Positions 21,891 through 34,918 of a stretch of DNA of 64,000 nucleotides are shown here, piece by piece. The position numbers and the translations under genes were made by a program. Position 1 is the first letter of the stretch. The number at the start of each line of letters is the position of its first letter. Under the pieces are notes generated by a model, which did not search any database, had not been told where the DNA came from, and saw nothing but the letters and a program-made list of their open reading frames with translations. Source of the stretch: Rhipicephalus microplus (taxonomy: Eukaryota; Arthropoda; Arachnida; Ixodida; Ixodidae); NCBI RefSeq assembly GCF_043290135.1, contig NC_134701.1, forward strand, positions 33,383,501 through 33,447,500. The letters run 5' to 3'.

Positions 21891-22530
21891 TTTTACTTTA
21901 CCGAAGCTACAATAAGAAAAAAAAAGGTTTAGTCCGAACAACGCATTATCGTAATTCCACTGATTTTTCTATAATGTCTTGTCAAATTAGCCAAATAATG
22001 ATCGCATGTTTGGTTTATCAACCCAACATTATCCAATCTTAGCACTACCTGACAAGAATAACACAGGTACTTCAAGGAGAGCTCACACACCATTTTTTCG
22101 CGGCACATGCAACCACCGGGTCCCTCAACACTCGCGAGATCACAATGTGTCGTTCACTGCCAGGAACTATCACACGATTACCGTTCGTACAACTCCCTTC
22201 TGTCCTTGATAACCTTCGTAGCTGTTTGTCGCTTGTGGTATCCAGAAGGCGCTCAGAACAATTTCCTTTTCTCCAACGTGCACGAACGCTTCGGCAATAC
22301 TCACTGCACCGGCTTGGTCTGTGCCATATTGGTTTGTGGGGAACGGCCTCCCAGTGACATGGCTGCCTACTTCACTCCTCGAACAGCCAATGAATGCCAG
22401 TGAGCGATGACCCGGAGCAATTGGGCAGCATCCACCGAGGCAAAGGCGATTCGCGGTAGCGATTCCGGAGGAATCACGGGAGCCTAATCAGGAGATGGGT
22501 CCCGTTTTTCTTAGGTCTCCTTCATCCGGC
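21891..22530. other. Unassigned sequence
   Basis: Overlapping plus-strand frames of 67-98 codons cover 22006-22403 but show no domain I recognise. I see no repeat ends or RNA gene. Confidence 0.35.
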
Positions 22531-22539
22531 GATCACCAG

Positions 22540-23480
22540 AGGAAAACAGTGGAAACTAATGTATTTGTTCCGGTACAATCCGGTTTGAGTGAGGTCACCG
22601 GAGCAGAGCGGGCGCATCCTTCCACGATTCCTGCCAGCTGGGTACATTTTAGTTTACAGTGGTAGGGTATCAACACAGGTAGGGTATCCGTTTGATCACT
22701 ATGCTCGACTCGCATGTTTACTAATCCTATAACTGGCACTAGTTGCCCTGTATACGTCTTTAGAGGAACTGTCGCTTTCTGGATTTTCAGTTGAGAAAAC
22801 TAGCGCTGAAAAACGGATTTCGACATTACGGTGACGGAAGTTTCTGTATTGATTTGCATATTGAAGGCTCGTCCTTATATCTTGACAGTGACATAGTCAG
22901 CAGACATATTGATTTTTATAGTGTGTATTTCTGGCATTTGCGAAATTTGCGATATCAGCAACTTTCCAAAATGTGGCGTTTACCGCAACGGAAACACTCT
23001 GGGCACTCAAACTTGTCCCGACAGCTGTGTCTGCTACGACTGTTTTGCGAGAGAACACCAACTTCCAGTCAAGAGCGCATTTATGAACAACCTGGGCGCT
23101 CTTCTACAGACATTTGCCGGATCTGTGTGTCGGCTAGCTCACGGTTAAAAAGATCTTACACGGCTCTTCGAATGTCAGTTTTTGAGCGGCGAACAGCCCG
23201 AGTTGTGTATCGGTACAGCGTAGCCCGGCGACAAGCCTGTCTTTAAGCGCTTCGTCGAGAAACTTTCCAAACTCCCAACTTCTGGCCAGCTGCTTTAGCT
23301 GCACCACGAATTTGGCCACAGTCTTTTGTTCCATCTGCAACCTTCGGTTAAATCGGCACCTTTCTGCTATTATGGCCGTTCGGGGACTGTAGTGACGTTT
23401 GAACAGAGTCGTTACCTTGCCGTACGTTTTGCTGGCTGGTGAGTCTGATATTAACAGGTTCTTCAGCACCTGTTAATGCA
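22540..23480 (-). pseudogene. Mag-like Ty3/Gypsy gag-knuckle-protease fragment
   Basis: On the minus strand, 23469-23134 encodes a gag segment (FKRHYSPRTAIIAERCRFNR, then FVVQLKQLARSWEFG and DRLVAGLR). This is typical of the Mag clade, in which gag has no separate start codon region recognisable here. Further along, CFRCGKRHILESC is a knuckle-like Cys/His motif (about 23010-22975). Near 22800-22640 a protease-like segment reads VPLKTYTGQLVPVIG, then DTLPVLI. The catalytic Asp-Thr-Gly could not be read. No LTRs were found. Plus-strand frames over this interval are shadows. Confidence 0.7.
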
Positions 23481-23589
23481 CCTGTTAAATACCACGCAGT
23501 AGACGTTATCACACAGGGGCTAGATGCCCAATTAGAGGGTAGTCGACTCGTCTTCAGCCTCTCTTTTGCCAAATAAGAAAAACACATTG

Positions 23590-24730
23590 AACAGTCATTA
23601 CCAGCATTGATGTATGCAGACGATATGGTAATAATAGCCTACAGCAAGAAAGAATGGCAACAATTGATAGACTTCGGTGGTAATGGGCGAGATAGATTAA
23701 ACTTAAGGTTCAACAGGGAAAAAATCGGCAATCATGACTTTTAATGATAACCAAGGCAGGGAGCATAAGGTACAAGAAGTCACGCTCGAATTAGTGGATA
23801 AATACAAATTTTTGGGCATATGGATAAATAACGTGGCTGAGTACCTAAGGCAGAACGAAAGATATGTATTGACTAAGGGTAACAGGAATGCAGCTGTAAC
23901 GAAAAATAGGGTACTTTGAACTTACAATAGGCATGATGTTGTGAGAGGAATTTGGAAAGGTGTCATGGTCCTGGGTTTGACGTTCGGCAATGCGGTCGTG
24001 TGCATAAAATCGGAGATTCAAGCAAAATTGGAAATTAAACAACGTCGCATATGTAAACTTGCTTTGGGAGCCCACGGGAATGCCCCAAGTCAGGGGGCAC
24101 AAGGTAACATGGCATGGACATCGTTTGAGTGCAGGGAAGCCAGAAGCAAGAAAAAATTTGAGGAGCGATTGAGAAAAATCACAAAGGAGCGTTCACCCGG
24201 GAAAGTTTTCAGCTACTTGCACATGAAAAATGTTGATACTAAATGAAGGAAGCAAGGCTGAAAATTGTCAGGCAAGTATATTGACAAAAGCAAAATTTCA
24301 AGCCAAAAGGAAGTATCGATTGAGAATAAGGTGACGGAAACAGAGAGAGACATGTGGAAGATCTGAATGCTTACGAAATCATCACTATAGACGTAGCGAA
24401 CTTTCAAGCAGGAATATGCAAACGATGTACGATAATTATCGGGGTAGTTATTTGCTGTTCGGGGCCAAAACAGTAGTATAGCGGGCAGAGACGTACCGAG
24501 CCAAATACGAAGGCAAAAACACGGTGTGGAGTGCGTGTGGATAGGAGGAAGAAACAGATGAACAGTTCATAATGTTCTGTAAAAAGCTCCACTCTGTAGT
24601 CCAAGATGGTGGTGCTCCATTTTCCAAAGCATTCGTGCTTGCGGACCGTGAAGGCAAAACAGACTTTAAACAAGCAGAAATATCCAGGAGGAGGCTAACT
24701 TTTTGGTGGCTACAATCAAGGCGCGAGTGA
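23590..24730 (+). pseudogene. Non-LTR retrotransposon ORF2, 3' half, broken
   Basis: The plus strand encodes ALMYADDMVIIA (about 23604-23639), the YADD active-site box of a LINE RT. YKFLGIWIN follows (23803-23829), then VRGIWKGVMVLGLTFGN and a thumb-like domain with LALGAHG, then a C-terminal Cys-bearing region with YRAKYEG and CG--EET-E (24500-24560), and RRRLTFWW near 24700. The 5' two thirds are absent. Stops are present at several sites, so it is inactive. The clade is not certain. Confidence 0.75.
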
Positions 24731-24825
24731 AATTCAATTCCTAAACACATAATGATAGTACTTAAATTTATGGCTAGGCGGCGTGAGCCACCACCTGGTC
24801 TAAAGGGCACAGCCATATACATCCA

Positions 24826-25040
24826 TAAATTCATCGCTGCGGCCACTTTTTCTATGGAGGCAAAATGCTGTAGGCCCATGTGTTCAGATTTGTGTACACG
24901 TTAAAGAACCCCAGCTGTTGAAAATTTCCGGACCCCTTCACTACGGCTCTTCTCATAACCATAGAGTGCTTTTGGGATGTTATACCCACACATCAATCAA
25001 TCAATGAATCGATCGATCAATCAATTAATAAATCAATCAA
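24826..25040 (+). mobile_element. 5'-truncated SINE
   Basis: The SINE body is recognisable (TGTAGGCCCATGTGTTCAG, then ACGTTAAAGAACCCCAG), with a long ATCAATCA-type tail from about 24990. The tRNA-like head with A and B boxes is missing. It sits just after the LINE 3' end. Confidence 0.8.
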
Positions 25041-25253
25041 GTTTATGATCACCGTATTTTATTTATCGGCTTAAGTGCAACGATGGGTATGTTAGTAGGC
25101 CTTTCTATGGTTATGACTGGCCTGCACGTTTGCCTGTGTTGCACCTTCGTCCTAAAACACTTCGGAGTGCCGTTAGCACTTAAGGAACAGTGAAGATATG
25201 CATCATTATATTCAACAGTGGCATACAAGCGAAGTTCCGTATAAGCCGAATAC

Positions 25254-25256
<3 letters not shown>
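25041..25256. other. No recognisable gene
   Basis: Short intervening sequence with no open frame or repeat motif. Confidence 0.4.
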
Positions 25257-25295
<39 letters not shown>

Positions 25296-25320
25296 TGTGT
25301 GTGTGTGTGTTTGTGTGTGT
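25257..25320. repeat. (GT)n microsatellite
   Basis: GT dinucleotides with one TA and one TT interruption. Confidence 0.95.
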
Positions 25321-25369
25321 TAGCAGAACGTGTGAAAACTAAAACGAGGAAACCGCAAGTTGGCTTGGA

Positions 25370-27600
25370 GGAGCCCTAATGGCGAAAATAAGAACGAAAT
25401 AGACTTTGTAATGAGTGCACGCTCAGACATCGTGCAGGATATGGAAGTGCTTGGCAAGGTACGATGCAGTGACCATAAAATAGTACGATCTTGAATTCAC
25501 CTGGACTTGAAGAAGGAACGACTGAAACTGATACGCAAGAAGCCAATCAATGAGCTAGCACTAAGTGGGAAAGTAGAGCAATTCAGGGTCTCACATAAGA
25601 ACAGGTACTCGGCTCTTATTGGGGAAACCAGTCTTAGCGTTGACGCATTGAATGATCATCAGACGAGTATCATTACGGAGTGTGCAGTGGAAGTTGGAAG
25701 TACGGCGCTTAGATAGGACACTGGAAACGTGTCCCAGGAGACGAAACACCTAAATAAAAAGCGTCAAAGCATGAAAGTCTTCTACAACAGACAAAAAAGA
25801 ACTGGCAGAACTTTCGAAGTTGATTATTAAGCGCAAGGCATCTGATGTAAGAGGGTATAACATGGAGAGAATTGAACACTCTCTGAAAAACAGAGGAACC
25901 GTCCATGTAGTGAAGAGGAAACTTGGGATAGGCAGACATCGGATCTATGCACTAAGGGACAAATAAGGCAAAATAGCTAACAATATGAATAGGATAGTTA
26001 AAATAGCGGGGGAGTTTTGGAGAGACCTGTACAGTAGCCGGGACAACCCCGACCTCAATACGTTAAGACCTAGCAGTAACCCAGATGACACCCCATCAGT
26101 AATAATAGAAGTCAGAAAAGCTTTGAAGAGCATGCAAAGAGGCAAAGCTGCTGATGAGGATCAGGTAACATCAGATCTGCTGAAAGATGGAGGACAGATA
26201 GTGTTAGAAAAAGTAGCCACCCTGTTTACGGGGTGTTTACTGACAGGAAGAGTACCAGAGTCTTGGAAGAACTCTAACATCGTCTTGATACATAAGAAAG
26301 GATATGACAAGGAATTGAAGAATTGCAGGTCGATCAGCTTGCTCTGCGTAGTATACAAGCTATTCACGAAGGTAATCGCTAACAGAGTTAAGAAAACATT
26401 AGAATTCAATCAACCAATGTCACAAGCAGAATATCGAACAAGCTACTCAACAATCGACCACAGCCATACTATCAACCAGGTAACAGAGAAATGCTCATAA
26501 TATAGCCAACCACAATACATAGCCTTCATAGGTTACGAGAAGGCGTTTGATTCAGTAGAAATATCAGCAGTCATGCAGACATTGCGGAATCAGGGCCTCG
26601 ATAAGATATATATAAACATCCTGGAAAAAAAATCTACAGGGGATCAACTGTTACCACATTGCTTCATAAAGAAAGCAAAAGAATGCCAAACAAGACAGGT
26701 GTAAGGTAAGGGGATACAACCTCGCCAATGCCATTTACCGCGTGCTTACTGGAGGTTTTCAGGTGCCTAGAATGGGAACAGTTGGGGATACGAGTTAATG
26801 GAGAGTACCTCAGTGACCTCCACTTCGCCGATGACATTGCATTGCTGAGTAACTCAGGGGACGAATTGAAACTCATAATTACGGAGTTAGACAAGGAGAG
26901 CAGAAAGGTGGGTCTTAAAGTTAATCTGAAGGAAACGAAAGTAATGTACAACAAACTAGGGAGAGAGCAACGCCTCGAGATAGGTAATAGTGCACTTCAA
27001 ATTGTCAAACACCATGTCTACTTAAGGCAGGTACTAACCGCTGAGCTGAACCATGACATTAAAATAACTGGAAGAATAAGAATGAGGTAGAGCACATTTG
27101 GCAAGCATTCTCAAATCATGAGAGGTAGATTGCCACTATCTCTCAAGGGGAAGGTGTTTAACCGCTGCATCTTGCCGGTACTATGCTATAGAGCAGAAAC
27201 CTGGAGACTTAAAAAGAATGTTAAGCTTAAATTGAGGACAAATCAGCGAGCAAAGGAAACAAAAATGGTAGGTGGAACCTTAAGAGACAAGAAGAGAGCA
27301 GATTGAATTAGTGAACAAATGGGGGTTAAGGATATCACAGTAGAAATCAACAGGAAATGGACATGAGCCGGGCATGTAGCGCGTAGGTAGGATAACCGCT
27401 GGTCATTAAGGGTAACGAACTGGATTCCCAAAGGCAAGCGGGTTAGGGGGAGACAGAAGGTTGGGTGGGCAAATGAGACTAAGAAGTTTGCGGGTACGAA
27501 TTGGCAGCAGCAAGCACAGGACCGAGTTCGCTGGCGGAACATGGGAGAGGCCGCCTTTGTCGTGCAGTGGACGTAGTAACGCTGCTGCTGATGATGATAA
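25370..27600 (+). pseudogene. RTE-like LINE ORF2, broken
   Basis: A plus-strand LINE runs from the end of an endonuclease (NEIDFVMS, then SDHKIVRS, about 25394-25495) through a fairly intact RT. RT parts are GKAADEDQVTSDLLK, WKNSNIVLIHKKG and CRSISLLCVVYKL (25985-26500), AFIGYEKAFDSV (26521-26557), and LHFADDIALLS (26818-26850). RCILPVLCYRAETW follows, and the C-terminal AGHVAR, RVRGRQKVGWANE and QDRVRWRN motifs lie near 27360-27545. This C-terminal signature and the TGATGATGATAATAATGA tail are typical of RTE elements. Stops and shifts disable it. The 5' endonuclease portion is cut off. Confidence 0.8.
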
Positions 27601-27697
27601 TAATGAGAACATGTGAAGCTTGAATACAACTGTTCTTCTTTGGCTTGAGTTTATTTTTGGCACACGTACGAAGAGTCTATATGTAATATGCTTGAGC

Positions 27698-28011
27698 AAC
27701 GCCTCCTAGAAAAACTATGCCTGGAACGTGGCACCCTCTTCAATTTAGAGCTTGCTGCCAGCCCAAAATCTCGGAGGCCATGCCTCCTATCACGTGCTGC
27801 GACCGTCCGCCGCAAAGGACCACTCGCCTCTGTACCGCTCTGTCACGTGACATCACAGCTGCTCGGAGGCAGCTGTGAGAGCATTGCTGTGTTTGCAGGG
27901 GGCGACTACCACAGGTGTTTGCCTCTGTACCAGAGGAGGAGGGTAAAATCCGAGGGTAGGGCGGCGCGTTCGCGGCTCACGTTCCAGGCATAATTTTTCT
28001 AGGAGGCGTTA
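27698..28011. mobile_element. MITE with about 34-bp TIRs and 8-bp TSD
   Basis: The left end AACGCCTCCTAGAAAAACTA is matched in reverse by the right end (about 27977-28011); the inverted arms extend through TGCCTGGAACGTG. Flanking octamers GCTTGAGC (27690-27697) and GCTTGAAC (28012-28019) differ by one base. No transposase is inside. An 8-bp duplication is typical of hAT and P superfamilies, so this is a non-autonomous element of one of these, with superfamily unproven. Confidence 0.8.
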
Positions 28012-28019
28012 GCTTGAAC

Positions 28020-29234
28020 ATGGCCATCAGACCTTGTAACTGTGTCCGGCTTATATCAGTAAAATGAATAGCTGCCTCTAGTGAAAACTTTTGCAGTGAT
28101 GAACTACGGCGAGATCTCTTCCGGTGGGTACGCATATGACCACCAGTGCAGCATTAGTACCGTCGCCCAGCCAATTTACAACGCTCGCGCCTGAGATTCG
28201 TGCCCTATATCTCAGTGTGCCAAAGCCTTGACAAACACAACGATACATTTTTCCGTGTGCAGTCATTATTCACAGGAAAAGCGCCCAGTAATGATATTGT
28301 GGTAGCAGCACTGCTTAGTTTTTAAATCATGTCAGTGCGAAGCGACGAAAACAAAGGTGGGTATGTGTCGAGGGAGTGAGGACAGTGGGTGGGGGGGGGG
28401 GGTCACGCGAAAACTTTCGGGGTAAGTTTCAACCCCCAAACCCCTCCTTGGGTACGCCACTGATCCGGTGCATTTATCGCTATGGCAGCCCACACAAAAT
28501 CAAGCTATTCCTATAATGACATATGCCAGCTTCATCAAAGCACTTCCATTGCTTCCCTCTAAATGTATTTTGTCGGTGGGGAAACTACGCGTAATCTGAA
28601 TCGGAATACTGGCGCACAAGTATGTTAACGCGAACATTTTGTTTACTAGCTGTGTGTTTGCAAAACGTGGCTTTACAAAAAGACTTTCCGAGGACCAATC
28701 TGTTCACCGAAGCTGATGCGAGTGCTTGAGCTTCTGACCATTTTGCCGGGCCTGGCAGGGCGCAAAAGAAGGTTCGAGCTGAGTGCAAGATTTGCAGTTC
28801 AGACATTGCATAAGAGTAATCTGCATGTCCCAAGAAAGCACACACTCATAATGTACCTGTTTTGGCACTGGACACATGGCCAGGCTTACTGAGCACAATG
28901 TGAAAAAACACGCAGCTAAGTTTGAAAATATTTGTTGCAGCGTAACCGCAAAATATAGGAGTTCCCTTTCACTCTATTGTTGCAGAGCATGGTACTTCAC
29001 GAGTGGCTCTTTCGAGTTTCTTGCAATAAAATTTAAAATGTATGTGTCTTTGTGATACAGTTTGAGCTCACAAGAAGAAAAAGTTGTCGGATATTTGTCT
29101 TTGCTTGAGTGCTATCACTCCACTAATACTAGGTCTGTAACAGAGTAGCTTTATTACTTCAATTCACATAATTGGTTTGTGTGGTGTGTCCATAAATAGG
29201 CTATCAACCAAAACCATGAGGTGACGTTTAGGAA
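28020..29234. other. No recognisable gene
   Basis: Mixed sequence with short frames. A run of G lies near 28389-28402. Nothing resembles a domain, RNA gene or repeat end. Confidence 0.4.
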
Positions 29235-29379
29235 TGGCCATAGAACAAGGGTCTAGCAGCCTTTTTGGAGTTGTGACGCTTCAGCTTGATCAACACCTTG
29301 ATAAGGCTGAGAGGTGATGTGTTCATAAAGGAATCGAGGGTTTTCATATGGCCACGCCCTCCCCGCGTACTGACAACCC

Positions 29380-30920
29380 CATTGAAAATCGTGGGTTGGT
29401 GGATGCTGGAGTCGTTGGTGGACATGGTGGAAATATTACTGGATATGCATTGTGGAAATAATAGTGAGTATGGCGGAACCTGGAGTTGTCATAATGGCTG
29501 ATGACGGCGAGAGTGGAAAAAATGGTGGTGAATGGCCGGTGGTGATGGTGGCGAGCCAATGGTGGTGACAGTGGAAAATGCCGGCTGATGATGGTGATGC
29601 AAAACGTGTTTGGTGGAAGGCGTGGTGGACGCATGGTGGATGATGGTGGCATAATGAAAACTCACATGACAGTATGTGAAATCACTTATTTGTAGTGCTT
29701 GTACTTGAATGCGCCGAGAAACATGTTGATGGTTAAAAGAAATGAACGCTGCCCATTACGCTTTCTAGCACGTTTTTTTATTTGCGTGGTGTCAATAACG
29801 TTTCAGCTTTCGTAGAGGGTTGATTGCGGCCGTCAGTGCTTGCATTTCAGGCACGTACTTTTATCAGTTTGACATGTGCGATGTGTTGCTTTGTGGTGAT
29901 ATTTGGAAGATTAGAGGTTTCGCTCTGAACAGTGCTAGTAAATGTTTTACACCGCCAGCCAGTCGTCGAGAACTAAATAACCTCCTGTTCGCAATTCCCC
30001 TTTCAACTCGAGGTCACCATGCTAGAAACGCATCTTTGCAATTCTGGCGCACTGAATTACCTGAACCATGTATTTAGGCAAATAAATTGCGTGCACGCTA
30101 ATATGCTTGAATTTTTACCTTTTACATGTGTCGAGACGAGCCCCAGTGAGTTCAACTTCCACTCTTCTGTTCTACTACCCTGAGTTCCACCAAAGGTTAG
30201 GCCCACCTACCGAGCCCGTACAGGTGTTATCGGCGCTTCTGGGTTGCAGAATACAAGATTTCGACGAGTAAGAATGACAATATAGCACAGCCATGGCTTC
30301 ACTTCACATAAAGGAAGCCTTTTTTATTGTTTATTGTGTCTGCGAAAAAAGTGACAAACAACGATGCGACACGCTAGCAGCACTTCTACCAAAAGTACGC
30401 CTCCCTTCACCAACAGCCGCCGGTTGCACTCACCGGCACTTCTCTGGCTCTTATGCGACAACACGGACTAGTCAATTTGTAGGATTACTGAACCAATATG
30501 ATAGCATATTATTTCCGGCGTACTGCATTCCTTTTGGTCAAGCTGTTTTGTCGTTGTTCCTAACGATAGAACAACAGCAGTACGCTGGCACGACTGCGCT
30601 GTGCATTGCGAGAAAGACAACACACTGCGCCCAATCAATTGTTTGGGCGTGTCTATCAAATGAGCCTAGAGGCATCATAAAGCTTAAGCAGATTTCGCCC
30701 TTTGGGACGAGCGAGAAAGGGATAATGAACTTGAAAATAACCACCTATAAACTGTGCCTGCTGCTTAGACCATTAGGTTTTTTTTTCTCGTGGTTGTGAA
30801 TGGTAATAAAAAAATAGCGCTGTCGCCAATACAGCGGTGGCAATCGCTACAGAGAGCAATTTGTGTTTTATAAATGTGCAAATGTTGGTTGCAGGTGCAG
30901 ATCCCATCTAGCTCGAATAT
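29380..30920 (+). repeat. Left arm of a widely spaced long inverted repeat
   Basis: Blocks in this interval recur in reverse orientation and reverse order at 40720-42310. They are the TGGTGG-rich block (29390-29640 versus about 41990-42305), a block around 29840-29940 (versus 41733-41850), one around 30140-30270 (versus 41360-41500), one around 30400-30700 (versus 40910-41230), and one near 30880-30915 (versus 40730-40770). Divergence is considerable. No transposase was recognised. It may be two copies of one unknown repeat or the ends of one large element. Confidence 0.75.
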
Positions 30921-31414
30921 GTGAAAAACATGACTGAAGTTGAACAGTCAATTCGTCAGTTGATAGTCATTTAACAGAAAACTTTCATATGCAAAAATTC
31001 AGTGGAAAAAGTTCTTCCTGTTCTCCATTTGATACCTTATATTGTACAGGTGCAGGCCAGAATGTCTTAAGCCATCTAAAAAAATGCAGGTATCACCTGG
31101 AGCGAAATCCTTTTACTCTAAATTGCACACTGGAGCCCTGGATTCCCGTGAAAATATGGTTGCAAGAAAATGGCTTTTTTTGTTCCTTGAGGTGATGGTT
31201 GTTTTCTCTGAAGGCAGCCAGAGACAATATATTATGTTTTCCTTGACTGCTGGGATGCACTATTTTTTGGGGATGTTCTTCAAGGGACTATGAAGGCGGA
31301 TCTGCCTATTGACGCCTACTTACTGAATCAGGTATCTTCCAGCATCAAATGAAGAAGGAATACCTTTCGACCTAGTTATGTGTTTGGGCTTGCAGAGTAC
31401 ATGGCAATCTAAAA

Positions 31415-31810
31415 TTGCATGTCACAACGAAATCATTTGAACACGCCATGTCTTTTCAAACTAAAAAGCTCAGAGGCCTTGAAGACCACAGCAGACGTTC
31501 AAATGTAATTATTCATGGAACACCTGAGAGCTCAGCAGAATCTCAAGAGGAACTAAAGGACAATGTTGTGAAGGGTCTCTTTCAAGAAAAACTTCAGGTT
31601 AAATCTGAATCTGTAGGGCTTATTCATGGACTGGGTAAGCACGTTGGAAAGCGGCCTGTAATAGTGTATCTGCAAGACTTTACAGAAAAAAAAGAGAAAA
31701 TGAAAAACGCAAGCAAACTGAAGGGCTCAGATATCTTTGTTAAGAATGATTACTCGAAATCAACGCTAAAAAACGCAGTCTGCTCTGGCACAGCGCAAAG
31801 GCCGAGATAG
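31415..31810 (+). pseudogene. LINE ORF1-like fragment
   Basis: The translation contains RRSNVIIHGTPES, then LFQEKLQVKSESVGLIHGLG, KRPVIVYLQDF, KEKMKNASKLKGSDIFV. This matches the RNA-binding ORF1 type common in CR1/L2 LINEs, where an SRRSNL-V-G-P box precedes an RRM-like fold. The N-terminal coiled coil is not recognisable and the frame ends early at 31810. It should bind LINE RNA if intact; here it is probably dead. Confidence 0.65.
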
Positions 31811-31954
31811 AGCAAGGGAAAAGAATCAACCTGATACACGATAAACTAAAGATCGATAAAGATTTGTTTTTTTTGGGATGAAGTGCAAAATAGGCAGGTA
31901 AAAATGACCGGCTACAAGAACACCGCACCCCAACAGTCTAAAACCTGACCTAAT

Positions 31955-34695
31955 GTGCATGCGCACAAGCAACTTCGTCTACTTAATTTGAATGCCCGCA
32001 GTGTTATGAATAAAACCGAACCCCTCGAAATCCTATTACTGCAGTACAATCCTCACATTACTGTTATAACTGAGACGTGGTTACATGAACAGGTGAATGA
32101 TGGCGACATTTTTCCACCTTCCTATACCGTTTTTCGTAAGGACAGGCAATCAAAGGGAGGTGGTGTGGCCGTCCTGATCCAACAAAAATTTGATGCTGTC
32201 TTGTTGAATGATGTACCGGAGCTTGAATGTATCCTATTTAAAGTAACTTTGTGGGGCCACTCATTTATCGTATGTGCATTATATAGACCGCCGGACTCAA
32301 CTCTTGAATACCTATTAAAACTAAAGAAACACATGTCAAAATACCATGGCAACGAAGTTCTTTTGATTGGTGATTTCAATCTCCCCGGAGTAGATTGGAA
32401 GAGTTTTGAAACCTTTACAGCCAATATCATCAATGCAAATGCAGTGTTTGACATCATGCTCGCACATAATTTGGTGTAGTTGGTTCATGAACCAACGCAT
32501 TATCAGGGTACTGCTAGGTCTATCTTACATCTGGTATTTATTCCCCGTGATTTCAGTAAACATACCGTAGTAATTGAGGAAAGGCTGTCGGATCACTACC
32601 TTGTGTCAGTTTCTATCCCTCTGGTACCGCTTTCGGAAACTGCCAACTTGTCCTTTCATTGTGTGAAAGACTATACACATGCCAATGATGCTTGCATTAT
32701 CGAGCACCTAAAAACCTGTCTGATAGATTTTGTAGCTACCGATGTTTGTAGATTGTGGGACCAATTTAAACGCATATACTTTTACTGTATCGAAAAGTTT
32801 ATACCGTCTAAACGAAAAAAAGTGCATAAGCATATGCCCTGGATGACGAGAAGCATCATTCATCTCAAGCGTAATGTTAAAAGATGAAAGAAAAAGCATG
32901 CTGACCCCAAAGTTATAGCGGACGCTCTAGATAAGCTTGCACATGCCGTACACACCTCGAAGGATTACTACTTCAATACGTCACTCGCAAACTTCATAAA
33001 GAATGATCCAAAGAAGTTCTGGAACTATATTAGCGAAAAAAAAGAAACCCATATTCCAGGTTTTTGTCAATGGTTCAATGGTATCTGATCAGGCTGCCAT
33101 TGCTCAACTCCTCAATGAGTATTTTCATAGTGTATTTTCTACTCCTAGAGCTTTCCCATCTGTAATAAATGCGGACAATGCTGCAAATGTAAACTTTATT
33201 TCTTATTCTGGTGTCGTTTCTATGTTGTTGAACTCAAAGACTAAGACTTCTTGCGGTCCCGACAATATCCCCAACATATTTCTGCGTAGCTTTGCAGAGT
33301 CTGTTGCAAAATACTTACTCGTCATTTTTCGAGTCTCTCTGTTGTCAGCGGAATTGCCAGATGACTGGAATTCGGCACGAATAGTTCCTATATTCAAGAC
33401 AGGTGACCGCCTAGTACTACAAAATTATCAACCGATCTCCTTAACATCATCATGCTGTAAGCTTATCGAACACATAATAGCTCATAAATTAAATGAATTC
33501 TTAGAAGAACGCTCAGTTTTGACAAATCATCAGCATGGGTTTCGAAAAGGATTTTCTACTACAACACAACTTGTTACCATCGTTCATACCTTTGCAGCTT
33601 GTCTTGATGCTAACAGCCAAATTGATGTAATATTCTTAGACTACAGTAAAGCATTCGACACAGTTTCACACGATAAACTAATTATAAAGCTTCGGTTAGT
33701 TGGTATACCAGCATTATTTATCTCCTGGATCTCAGCTTATCTACTCAATGGCAACCAATATGATCAGGTAGGAGAAAAACAATCGGGCTGCCTTCCTGTG
33801 ACTTCTGGCGTTCCGCAGGAGAGCGTACTAGGCCCCCTTCCGTTTCTAGTCTACATTGATGACATTGTCAATGTAACTAGCACCCCGGTACAAATTCGTT
33901 GATTTGCTGACGATTGTGTTTTGTTTAGAGATGTAATCTGCATTAGTGACCAATGTGATCTTAATACTAACTTAGGCAATGTATCAAAATGGTGTGAACA
34001 ATGGGGAATGCTTTTTAATGCAAACAAATGTGTGTATCTCCCCATAACGCGCAAAAAGTCCCATTAAACTACACATAAAATTCAGCTGAAGCACCTTTAC
34101 TCAAAGTAGCCTCCTATAAATATTTAGGTTTAAGGTTAACAAGTACCTTATTCTGAAATTTGCACATAAATAACATCTGCTCTGCCGCTTTCCGTAAATT
34201 ATGCCTTCTCCGCCAAAAGCTCAAGACTGCTCTGCCTAGTGTTAAACTCCTTTCCTACTTTTCCTTAATTAGGCCTAAACTTGAATACGCCTCCATAGTT
34301 TGGGATCCCCACACAAAAATTAACGTTCAAAACCTAGAAAGAATTAGAAAAAAAGCAGTACGATTCATATATAGTAAATTTATGTCAACCGACTCCCCCA
34401 CTGCATTACTAACGGTAAATGGTATTAACCATTTGCCGAACTTCGAACTTCGAACTATTACAAATTCGAAGAACAAAAAGTCGGCTACACTTTCTTTCAG
34501 ACATAGTGAACTACAGGCTACCCTTAGACACCGCAGCATACGTATCCCACTTGTTAAGCCGACCCACTCGACACCACTATCCTCATTCCCTAACGGCAAT
34601 CTTCGCAATGACTGATACTTTTCGGTACTCCTTCTTCCCACAAACAATAGATGATTGGAACAAACTAACCAAAGCATTACCTCAATGCCCTTGAC
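31955..34695 (+). pseudogene. LINE ORF2: APE endonuclease and reverse transcriptase
   Basis: The endonuclease begins LRLLNLNARSVMNK and has the motifs ITETWL, GGGVAVLI, YRPP, IGDFNLPGVDW and later LSDHYLVSV. An in-frame TAG lies at 32477-32479. The RT follows, with CGPDNIPN, YQPISLTSSCCKLIEHI, HGFRKGFSTTTQL, FLDYSKAFDTV, SGVPQESVLGPL and FADDC; a TGA at 33901-33903 directly precedes FADD. The C-terminal part has LIRPKLEYASIVWDP, then a frameshift, then FFPQTIDDWNKL. The order is that of CR1-clade LINEs. A frameshift near 33035 separates the endonuclease/linker from the RT frame. Confidence 0.85.
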
Positions 34696-34918
34696 CATTT
34701 GTGTAAATACTCTTCTTCCATGACTTCCTTCTATTGTATTTTCACCTTGTTGTTCAACTGTTACTCTTTTTTTAAAGTCATAACCCCTCTGTCTTGCAGC
34801 AAAGAAATCCTGTAAAAAACGCTTTGCAACCTTGTTTCATTCTGTTATATAGTGTGTTTCATGTATGCTCACCCTGCTTGGACTTTTTGTCCGCAGTATT
34901 CTATAAATAAAATAAATA

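Noticed and set aside
22791..23246. Plus-strand Cys-rich gene (151 codons)
   Set aside because: The opposite strand encodes gag, a knuckle and a protease-like segment of a Mag-like gypsy element, so the plus frame is a shadow.
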